Part shown: piece after piece, positions 1 through 5,445 of the stretch
How positions within the stretch are numbered: the first letter of the stretch is position 1
Layout of the letters: each line of letters opens with the position of its first letter
NCBI GenBank assembly: GCA_947460225.1
Contig: CANHHI010000102.1
Location: forward strand, 1-5,818
Source of the DNA: Flavobacteriales bacterium
Lineage (GTDB): Bacteria; Bacteroidota; Bacteroidia; Flavobacteriales_D; CANHHI01
Direction: 5' to 3'
Length of the DNA stretch: 5,818 nt
Program-made: the position numbers and the translations under genes
The notes under the pieces: model-generated
What the model was told of the DNA's origin: nothing
Database searches by the model: none
Seen by the model: the letters and a program-made list of their open reading frames with translations, nothing else

Positions 1-1
1 A

Positions 2-1771
2 ACGTTTATCAAAGCCATAGAGGAGGTGTCTCACTTGGTTTTGCAGGGCATGGATACCGTGTCCGAAAATCGCAGAGATGTACAAATCAAACAAAATATT
101 CAAAACATTATTGCTGCACAAGCGCAAAAGCCTTATTTGCAGTACAAAATTTTGCCTTTTGATTATGGCACGTCTTATTTCTTATTCACCACACAGCGTT
201 TTGAAGATGTGCGCTTGGTAGGCGCACCGCCACACAGTTTGGCACAATTCGGGGTGGATTCAGACAACTGGGTTTTTCCAAGGCACAATGCGGATTTTTC
301 CGTATTTAGAATTTATGCAGATGATTTAAACAATCCTGTTGAGTACAGCACGAGCAATAAGCCGTATAAAGCCAGTAAATACTTAAAAATATCCAATAAA
401 GGTGTTGCGGAAAATGATTTTGCTTGGGTCTATGGTTTTCCTGGTAAAACAGCGCAACATTTGAGTTCTTACAGCTTAACGTATTTGCTTAAAAATACTT
501 TGCCCATACAAATCAAAATGCGCACTTTGGCTTTGCAAGAAATGGATATTGCCATGCGTGAAGACGAGAAAACCCGTATGCTTTATACCGCTAAACAAGC
601 CAGCGTGGCAAACGCTTGGAAAAAATGGCAAGGGCAAGAGCGTTTTTTGCGCAGATATAAAGTCATTCAAGAAAAACAAAAAGAAGAAGAGGAAATTTTG
701 GCGAAATTGGCGAAAGACACCCTTAGAAAACAGAATTTTACCAATACTTTGCAAGACTTGCAAATGATTTATAAGCAGGCGGAACGTTTTCGTGTGGCTA
801 AGGAATATTTTTTGCAATGGCGCATGGCTGGACCAGATATTTTTAAAACATACACAAAGCTCGCCAAATTGATAGACAGCAACATGAGTTTTTCGGAAAA
901 GAAAAACCAAATCAATAAATTATCGGAGGAGTTTTACAGCCAAACCAATTTGGAATTGGAGAAAAAACTTTTTGAAGTTTTGGTGCGGGAAATGTACAAC
1001 AATATATCGCCGTATTTTGTAACCAGCTTATCTACGTATGTGGATAAATATCAAGGCGATTTTAATAAAATGGTAGAAGAATTGTATGCCAATACTTTTT
1101 TTAGACCTAAATATTTGGCGACTTATTTGCAAAAAGTCAAAGAACAAAAGCTCAAAGAAGACTTTAAAAACGACCCCTTGACTTATTTCCATAAAGCCAT
1201 GACGCCTATGGTGGATCATTTGCTGAGTCAAAACAAACTTTTGGACGACAAAGAAGAAGAATTGATGCACGAATACGTGAAAATTAAAAAACATGTTTTT
1301 GCCGACAAAGTTTTTGCCCCAGATGCAAACTTTACCTTGCGTGTGGCTTATGGGAAAGTAGAATCCGTAAAGCCAAACAATGGCGCAAAAACCAAATTTT
1401 ATACCACCATGGAGGGTTTGATGGCAAAATATTTGCCAGGTGATTATGAATATGATTTGCCAGCAAAAATGCACGAGCTTTTTGAAAATAAAGATTATGG
1501 AAAATACGCATATCCAGATGGTTCTATGCGCCTTTGTTTTATTGCCTCTAACCACACCACTGGCGGAAACTCAGGTTCTCCCGTGCTGAACGCTAAGGGT
1601 GAATTTATTGGGATAAATTTTGATAGAACTTGGGAAAGCACCATGAGTGATTATTATTATGCGCCAGATGTTTGCCGAAATATAGCGGTAGATGCCAAGT
1701 ATATTTTGTTTATTTTGGATAAATTTGCTTCGTCCGAGCATATTTTGAAAGAATTGGATATTGTAAACTAA
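2..1771 (+). CDS. dpp11: S46 family dipeptidyl-peptidase, DPP11 type (5' end outside window)
   Basis: Serine exopeptidase that removes dipeptides from the N-terminus of peptides in the periplasm. The reading frame is open to the left edge, so the GTG at 26 is not the start; 589 residues are visible. Catalytic Asp is in NADFSVF (Asp codon 293-295, visible residue 98), preceded by the Asn-Trp (residues 89-90) that in S46 structures holds the substrate N-terminus. Catalytic Ser is in GGNSGSPV (codon 1571-1573, residue 524). These align with Asp227 and Ser655 of Porphyromonas gingivalis DPP11 with an offset of about 130, so the signal peptide and the catalytic His (about residue 85) lie off the window. 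Eighteen residues after the Ser is an Arg (FDRTW, codon 1625-1627), matching Arg673, the residue that gives DPP11 its Asp/Glu specificity; DPP7 has Gly there. The middle is a long, Lys/Glu-rich helical region, as usual for the family. The stop overlaps the hemW ATG by one base. Confidence 0.93.
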   Translation, partial: TFIKAIEEVSHLVLQGMDTVSENRRDVQIKQNIQNIIAAQAQKPYLQYKILPFDYGTSYFLFTTQRFEDVRLVGAPPHSLAQFGVDSDNWVFPRHNADFSVFRIYADDLNNPVEYSTSNKPYKASKYLKISNKGVAENDFAWVYGFPGKTAQHLSSYSLTYLLKNTLPIQIKMRTLALQEMDIAMREDEKTRMLYTAKQASVANAWKKWQGQERFLRRYKVIQEKQKEEEEILAKLAKDTLRKQNFTNTLQDLQMIYKQAERFRVAKEYFLQWRMAGPDIFKTYTKLAKLIDSNMSFSEKKNQINKLSEEFYSQTNLELEKKLFEVLVREMYNNISPYFVTSLSTYVDKYQGDFNKMVEELYANTFFRPKYLATYLQKVKEQKLKEDFKNDPLTYFHKAMTPMVDHLLSQNKLLDDKEEELMHEYVKIKKHVFADKVFAPDANFTLRVAYGKVESVKPNNGAKTKFYTTMEGLMAKYLPGDYEYDLPAKMHELFENKDYGKYAYPDGSMRLCFIASNHTTGGNSGSPVLNAKGEFIGINFDRTWESTMSDYYYAPDVCRNIAVDAKYILFILDKFASSEHILKELDIVN

Positions 1772-2904
1772 TGCCAGGGCTGTATTTGCACGTGCCTTTT
1801 TGTAGAAAGGCTTGTCATTACTGCGATTTTCATTTTTCTACCCAGCAAAGTTACCGTTTGCGCATGGTGCAAGCTATGGTGCAAGAAATGGGTTTGCGCA
1901 AGGCTGAATTGAAAAGTCCAGTTTTGACAAGCGTTTATTTTGGAGGTGGTACGCCCAGTTTGCTTAGTGAGCAAGAGTTGGTGGTTTTGTGGCAGGGCAT
2001 TTTGGCGCATTTTCACATTGCCGAAAATGCCGAGATTACTTTGGAGTTAAACCCAGAAGATGCTACGCTGGAAAAATTGAATTTTTATAAAAATTTGGGC
2101 ATAAACCGTTTGAGCATAGGCGTTCAGTCTTTTCGGCAGGAGGATTTAACATTTATGAACCGAGCGCACAACACAGCGCAAGCCCAGCATGCTTTGGATT
2201 TGATAGTGAAAGTGGGTTTTCCTGCTTTTACTTTGGATTTGATGTATGGCTTGCCCAATTTGAGTAGAGAGGCGTGGAAAGAAAATTTGCGTAAGGCTTT
2301 TGCTTATCAGCCCCCACATTTTTCAGCCTATTGCTTGCATTTGGAAGAAAAAACAGTGTGGCACAATTGGATTGCACAAGGCAAAATGTCCCCACCGCTT
2401 GTGGAAAATGCACTTGCGCATTGGGATATTTTGCAAGACATGGCAACAGCGCAGGGCTACGAAAATTATGAAATATCCAATTTTGCCAAACACGGGCAAT
2501 ATGCCAGGCACAACACAGCGTATTGGCAGGCAGAGCCTTATTTGGGCATAGGCGCAGCGGCGCACAGTTTTGATGGGCAAGTTAGACGCATGAACCCAAG
2601 CAATAACCATACTTACATGCTTGCCATAGAATCGGGTAAAACTGTGTATCAAGAAGAGGCATTGGTTTTACACGAGCGTTACAACGAGTATGTGCTCATT
2701 GCTTTGCGCACGATGTGGGGATTTTCTTTGGCGCACATTGCCACGCATTTTGGTTTGACATTCAAAAACCATGCCCAGCAAAAAATGCAAACATTTTTAG
2801 ACAATCAAAATATGCTTGCCTTGCCCACGGGGCATTTTGCCCTTACAGCATCGGGCAAAAAAATAGCCGATTACATCAGTACAGAACTTTTCTACTTGCC
2901 ATGA
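1771..2904 (+). CDS. hemW: Radical SAM heme chaperone HemW
   Basis: Cytoplasmic radical SAM protein of the HemN/HemW superfamily; known HemW proteins bind heme and are thought to deliver it to acceptor proteins rather than oxidise coproporphyrinogen. The 377 residues match the usual length. Visible marks: the [4Fe-4S]/SAM cluster motif CRKACHYCDF (Cys11, Cys15, Cys18), GGGTPS at 58-63, LELNPED at 91-97, NRLSIGVQSF at 112-121, and the RHNTAYW block at 246-252. The HNxxYW block and the Phe two residues after the third Cys (CDF, where HemN has CxC) place it with HemW rather than HemN. It starts right at the cluster domain, without the N-terminal extension of HemN. The ATG overlaps the peptidase stop (TAATG) and its TGA overlaps the next ATG (ATGA), so it is probably co-transcribed and translationally coupled on both sides. 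No Shine-Dalgarno is visible. Confidence 0.93.
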   Translation: MPGLYLHVPFCRKACHYCDFHFSTQQSYRLRMVQAMVQEMGLRKAELKSPVLTSVYFGGGTPSLLSEQELVVLWQGILAHFHIAENAEITLELNPEDATLEKLNFYKNLGINRLSIGVQSFRQEDLTFMNRAHNTAQAQHALDLIVKVGFPAFTLDLMYGLPNLSREAWKENLRKAFAYQPPHFSAYCLHLEEKTVWHNWIAQGKMSPPLVENALAHWDILQDMATAQGYENYEISNFAKHGQYARHNTAYWQAEPYLGIGAAAHSFDGQVRRMNPSNNHTYMLAIESGKTVYQEEALVLHERYNEYVLIALRTMWGFSLAHIATHFGLTFKNHAQQKMQTFLDNQNMLALPTGHFALTASGKKIADYISTELFYLP

Positions 2905-3587
2905 ACATAGACATAAATTTTCAAGGTATTTGTTACCAAGCAGATTTATCCAAACCAATCCTTTTGGCGCTGCCCATTCAAGATGGGCAAAAAGGCTTTG
3001 CTTTTGGGGCAGAACCGCTCGCATTGCAAGCACTTTACCGCATCGCAAAAGGCGATAGCGTCAATGCCACGGGTATCGTGATGAACATACACGACCACGG
3101 CACGCACACCGAAAACTTTGCGCACATTGCCCCAGATATAGAACCCATACATTTGGAAAAATATCATTTTTTCGCCCAAGTTATTCAAGTAAATGTGTTG
3201 CAAAAAGGCGAATTATTTATATTAGAAGATACTGTTTTGGGGGAAATACAAAACGGCGTAGAGGCTTTGGTTTTTGTCAGCGAAAGCCATCAATTTCACC
3301 TAGAAGAGGAATTAGCCAGCGCATTGGCAAAACGTGGTATTTGCCATATTTTGTTGAGCACAACGTCCATAGACCCCATAGCAGATGGTGGAAAACTTTT
3401 GGCACACAAAGCATTTTTTAGCGATCAACAAGGCGGATACAGAGAAAACGCCACCATTACCGAATTGATAAGGTGTTCAAAGCCATTGTCAGAGGGTTTA
3501 TATTTGTTAAACTTACAAGTTTTGCTTTTACAAGCGGAAGCAAGTCCGAGCAACCCTGTTTTGTATGCACTTACTCCAAAAAAATAA
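2901..3587 (+). CDS. Cyclase family protein (kynurenine formamidase-like metal hydrolase)
   Basis: A 228-residue protein of the cyclase family (PF04199), which includes N-formylkynurenine formamidase (KynB) and related amidases with a binuclear metal site. The N-terminus (YQADLSKPI, residues 12-20) matches the family's opening strand. The metal-binding block is HDHGTHTENFAH (64-75), a version of HxGTHxDxPxH in which Glu71 replaces Asp and an extra His precedes the Gly. A second conserved block follows: TTSIDP, then His169 (LAHKAFF) and Glu188 (TITELI), probably the remaining ligands, then LSEGLYLLNLQ. The start at 2901 is chosen because it makes an ATGA overlap with hemW and because homology begins there; an in-frame ATG at 2715 would run inside hemW. 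Last gene of the plus-strand run. Its stop lies inside the end of the opposing CPBP gene. Kynurenine formamidase is the best guess, favoured by the dioxygenase gene nearby; the substrate cannot be proved from sequence. Confidence 0.85.
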   Translation: MNIDINFQGICYQADLSKPILLALPIQDGQKGFAFGAEPLALQALYRIAKGDSVNATGIVMNIHDHGTHTENFAHIAPDIEPIHLEKYHFFAQVIQVNVLQKGELFILEDTVLGEIQNGVEALVFVSESHQFHLEEELASALAKRGICHILLSTTSIDPIADGGKLLAHKAFFSDQQGGYRENATITELIRCSKPLSEGLYLLNLQVLLLQAEASPSNPVLYALTPKK

Positions 3588-4248
3588 GGGAATTGTGCAA
3601 AGCGTGTAGCAAGCACGCAAGCCATATAGACCCGCTGTAATATCTGCTGTATCCCAAAATTAAGCCAATGGGCATGATGAGCAAAAGCGTGGTGGGGGTG
3701 TATTGCAAATGAATAATGGCAAAACAAAAGGCGGAGAAAAATACCGCAACATGCGGATTGCTTTTTTCACGAATAAGATTGCCAATGAGCAAGCCTCTGA
3801 ATATAAATTCTTCTATACCAGCCCCTAAAATCACAACGGCAAACACAAAAAGCACCGTTTTTTCTTTGGCAAGTTTAACCAAACCTGGCATAGTGTCTTC
3901 GTCTGGCAATAAACCCGCATTTTTCAATTCAAACAAAAGAAAAGCGTACGTGGCGTAAAGCATCAAAAATCTAAATAGCCAAACTGTCTCAAATGTTTTG
4001 ATGCCCAGTGTGTGCCAATAGTCTTTGTTTACAGCCCATGGTTTGATGAGATAGACCAGTAAAATGCTGGCAGAAACGAGCCGTGCCACAAGCAATAATT
4101 CCACGTGCACCCCAGAAATGCCATAGCCTTTGTAATAACAAAGTGCTAGATAAAAAGTGGTGTCCAGTAAAGCGAAAAAAAACAACACCTTGACAAATTT
4201 TTGCAAGGTGTTTTTATGTTGTTTGAGCCAAACAATTATTGCGCCCAT
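3571..4248 (-). CDS. CPBP family intramembrane glutamic endopeptidase
   Basis: A 225-residue polytopic membrane protein of the CPBP/Rce1 family (PF02517, type II CAAX prenyl endopeptidase-like). The three signature motifs are intact: EEFIFR at 146-151 (EExxxR, catalytic Glu), FAIIH at 176-180 (FxxxH), and HALHN at 215-219 (HxxxN). Hydrophobic segments are visible near residues 19-38, 50-68, 88-106, 131-144, 167-181, 187-200 and 207-224. Bacterial members include bacteriocin-immunity and membrane-protein-processing proteases, but the substrate of most, including this one, is unknown. Its ATG overlaps the stop of the upstream four-cysteine gene by one base (TAATG on the minus strand), indicating coupling. 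The 3' end overlaps the convergent cyclase gene by 17 bases with no terminator between. A hairpin plus T8 run lies inside the first codons (see separate entry). There is no other Met before residue 96, so the start is well fixed. Confidence 0.92.
   Translation of the reverse strand: MGAIIVWLKQHKNTLQKFVKVLFFFALLDTTFYLALCYYKGYGISGVHVELLLVARLVSASILLVYLIKPWAVNKDYWHTLGIKTFETVWLFRFLMLYATYAFLLFELKNAGLLPDEDTMPGLVKLAKEKTVLFVFAVVILGAGIEEFIFRGLLIGNLIREKSNPHVAVFFSAFCFAIIHLQYTPTTLLLIMPIGLILGYSRYYSGSIWLACLLHALHNSLIFLE
4175..4212 (-). terminator. Terminator-like hairpin inside the 5' end of the CPBP gene
   Basis: AACACCTTG (4184-4192) and CAAGGTGTT (4204-4212) form a perfect 9-base-pair stem with an 11-base loop. 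In the minus-strand transcript the stem is followed by G and then eight U (A8 at 4175-4182), the form of an intrinsic terminator. In the other direction it is followed by five T. It falls within codons 13-25 of the CPBP gene, about 36 to 73 bases after its ATG, so it may attenuate that gene relative to the four-cysteine gene. It could also be chance, since Phe codons for a membrane segment account for the U run. Confidence 0.35.
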
Positions 4249-4622
4249 TATTCAGATTTTTTGCTAAAAAAGTTTTTAAGTACAGCACTTACTTTACTTA
4301 TGTTTTCAGTATTTTCTGCTTTTGGTAGATCTAGTTCTGGATTTTTAGCACGTCTTGCAACTACCAGCTTGGTGCGTGTGGAAACATATCTGCCATCTCT
4401 TGCTTTAAAAGCATCGCACACCGCAGATTTGTGTGTCATAATCGTGGCTATTTTTGCCGTAGTTTCTTCTTCAAAACGCAAGTTGGAAAGCCCAGATTTG
4501 TTCAATTCCAATTTTTTACATAAGCCGTATTTGAGTGTGCTTTTATCCCAAAACTTACAAACAGCACATCGTTCATTACCCTTTAATTCCGTGTTTTTTT
4601 CGCTTGAAGCATTAGATTTCAT
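4248..4622 (-). CDS. Small four-cysteine protein of unknown function
   Basis: I do not recognise this 124-residue protein as a named family. It has four cysteines, Cys19-x2-Cys22-x12-Cys35-x33-Cys69, in the contexts RCAVCKFW, YGLCKK and AVCDAF, with His64 just before the last. This spacing resembles the many small CxxCxxW...GxC...C-x-x-F proteins and could bind zinc or an iron-sulfur cluster. The segment after Cys69 is basic (RDGRYVSTRTK, VARRAK) and the last third is a charged, probably flexible tail rich in Glu, Lys and Ser. No signal peptide or membrane segment is seen, so it is probably cytoplasmic. The frame is open upstream to an ATG at 4781, but that extension overlaps the tonB-like gene and reads through the promoter; the ATG at 4622 lies 19 bases after the predicted transcription start and is preferred. 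It is the first gene of a two-gene operon with the CPBP protease. Confidence 0.75.
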   Translation of the reverse strand: MKSNASSEKNTELKGNERCAVCKFWDKSTLKYGLCKKLELNKSGLSNLRFEEETTAKIATIMTHKSAVCDAFKARDGRYVSTRTKLVVARRAKNPELDLPKAENTENISKVSAVLKNFFSKKSE

Positions 4623-4645
4623 AGTTGCCAGTTTAAATTTTTGTG

Positions 4646-4678
4646 CAAAGGTAAAAAAAATATGCTTATTGCGCCAAA
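4646..4678 (-). promoter_or_regulatory. Bacteroidota-type promoter for the four-cysteine/CPBP operon
   Basis: On the minus strand a TTTG (-33, at 4678-4675) is followed after 21 bases by TACCTTTG (-7, at 4653-4646). This fits the primary sigma factor consensus of Bacteroidota, TTTG-N19-21-TAnnTTTG. Counting from the G gives a transcription start near 4641 and a leader of about 19 bases before the ATG at 4622. The -33 lies within the last codons of the tonB-like gene, so the operon can be transcribed independently of it. Confidence 0.7.
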
Positions 4679-5385
4679 AAAGTAAAGATAATTTTTCCCT
4701 TTTGGGGATTGTCAGCGGATTTCCGAACATTAAACCCCGTTTGATATGCACTTTGCATAGAGGCTTGTAAAAAACAATCATCTTCTGCGGAACTTTTAGA
4801 AATCATCTGCGCTTTGGCTTTGGTTACTTTCCCTTCCGTATTCACCCAAATATCCACCAAAACCTGCGCTGCCCCTTGACACTTATACACAGGCGGTGCT
4901 TCTTTCACCACTTTGCGTTGCAACAAAAACACTTCGTATAAACTCCTTCCCGTATAGGATTTTTGGCTTTTTTCTGCCTGCGTTTTCTGAGGTGTTTGCT
5001 GTTTTTCGGTTTCTTGGGTGCTGATGGCTGATTCTGCTTGACTTGCCACGCTTTCGCTATTGGGTTTTGTTGCACTTTGCAAAGTTTTTTCAATAGATGC
5101 CATGCTGGCTTCCACCTCTTTGCGCAGTTTTTTATAATTTTCTTTCTCTAAAACCTCTTCTTGGCTACTGCGGTTAGATGCCGTATGGGTTTCAGCTGGC
5201 GTTTCTTCTTTTGGAGGTTCTGTAAAGTCCATGCGAATCACTTGCGTTTTTTCTTTGGACAAACCAATATACGTAAATTGTAAAGCCAAGAGTAGCGTAA
5301 ACATCACCATAGCCGTTCCAAGTATCGGATAGGCTCTTTTGCTCAGATAATCCGTAGTCAAATGGATAATTTGTTGAAAAATCAT
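4666..5385 (-). CDS. Energy transducer TonB-like protein
   Basis: Inner-membrane anchored periplasmic protein with the layout of TonB: a short cytoplasmic N-terminus (1-18), one membrane segment (about 20-40), a linker of roughly 120 residues (42-165) and a C-terminal domain (166-239). The C-terminal domain has the Bacteroidota pattern: VYKCQG, VLVDIWVNTEGKV, a second Cys in EDDCF, AYQTGFNV, PQKGKIIFTFLAQ. Cys169 and Cys204 may form a disulfide. TonB proteins couple the proton-motive force (through ExbB/ExbD) to outer-membrane receptors. No exbB or exbD is adjacent, and the linker is rich in Glu, Gln, Lys, Ser and Thr rather than the Pro-rich repeats of classical TonB, so a specialised or orphan role is possible. 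Start choice: an ATG at 5400 is in frame, but a TACATTTG -7 element covers codons 2-4 from there; the ATG at 5385 fits that element, giving 239 residues and an almost leaderless mRNA. With the longer start it would be 244. Confidence 0.86.
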   Translation of the reverse strand: MIFQQIIHLTTDYLSKRAYPILGTAMVMFTLLLALQFTYIGLSKEKTQVIRMDFTEPPKEETPAETHTASNRSSQEEVLEKENYKKLRKEVEASMASIEKTLQSATKPNSESVASQAESAISTQETEKQQTPQKTQAEKSQKSYTGRSLYEVFLLQRKVVKEAPPVYKCQGAAQVLVDIWVNTEGKVTKAKAQMISKSSAEDDCFLQASMQSAYQTGFNVRKSADNPQKGKIIFTFLAQ

Positions 5386-5389
5386 GATG

Positions 5390-5397
5390 CAAATGTA
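5390..5397 (-). promoter_or_regulatory. Probable -7 element of the tonB-like gene
   Basis: TACATTTG on the minus strand matches the Bacteroidota -7 consensus TAnnTTTG exactly. It predicts a transcription start at or next to the ATG at 5385, meaning a leaderless or nearly leaderless mRNA, and excludes the in-frame ATG at 5400 as start if real. No good -33 TTTG is found 19-21 bases upstream (only a T-rich stretch near 5413-5417), which lowers confidence. Confidence 0.45.
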
Positions 5398-5402
5398 CAT
5401 TT
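5391..5402. repeat. 12-base perfect palindrome AAATGTACATTT in the divergent promoter region
   Basis: AAATGTACATTT is its own reverse complement. Each half supplies the TACATTT core of a -7 element, one on each strand. It could be only the by-product of two face-to-face -7 elements, or a dimeric regulator site; the sequence alone does not decide. Confidence 0.6.
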
Positions 5403-5445
5403 TTTTAGCGAGAAAAACAGTAACTTCAACCCAAAATTATACCGT

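Larger units (their letters stand above)
5370..5403 (+). promoter_or_regulatory. Possible promoter of the tryptophan 2,3-dioxygenase gene
   Basis: On the plus strand TTTG at 5370-5373 is followed after 22 bases by TACATTTT at 5396-5403, one base off the TAnnTTTG consensus. The predicted start would be near 5408, leaving a leader of about 38 bases. The -33 lies inside the beginning of the divergent tonB-like gene, and the -7 shares a 12-base palindrome with the -7 of that gene. No better candidate is seen before the ATG; TAACTTCA at 5421 is weaker. Confidence 0.35.

Noticed and set aside
476..1555. Minus-strand open frames at 476-910 and 1028-1555, and a plus-strand one at 549-767
   Set aside because: They lie wholly inside the well-supported peptidase gene, have low-complexity Phe/Ile/His-rich or Lys-rich translations and match no family I know; shadows.
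26..1771. A peptidase gene starting at the GTG at position 26
   Set aside because: The frame is open to the left edge (TFIKAIEEV precedes) and matches the S46 family, so the gene begins outside the window.
2166..2520. 13-base direct repeat GCACAACACAGCG at 2166-2178 and 2508-2520
   Set aside because: Both copies encode His-Asn-Thr-Ala within hemW; the second is the conserved HNxxYW block. Two copies 340 bases apart in coding sequence are best taken as coincidence.
2715..2900. N-terminal extension of the cyclase gene to the ATG at 2715
   Set aside because: It would overlap hemW by 190 bases, and the family's N-terminus begins at 2901, where an ATGA overlap gives a natural start.
2971..2989. 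Hairpin TGCCCAT/ATGGGCA with a 5-base loop early in the cyclase gene
   Set aside because: Only 7 pairs, no T run on either side in the right direction, and inside coding sequence; not enough to call a terminator or regulator.
3571..4248. CPBP protease as a bacteriocin-immunity gene
   Set aside because: Some CPBP proteins have that role, but no bacteriocin precursor, double-glycine leader peptide or export gene is seen nearby.
4201..4770. Plus-strand 189-residue frame opposite the four-cysteine gene
   Set aside because: Antisense to better-supported genes with a promoter and cysteine motifs; its Ser/Leu-rich translation shows no family feature.
4623..4781. N-terminal extension of the four-cysteine protein to the ATG at 4781
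   Set aside because: It runs back through the promoter and into the tonB-like coding region, and the extra residues look like out-of-frame translation.
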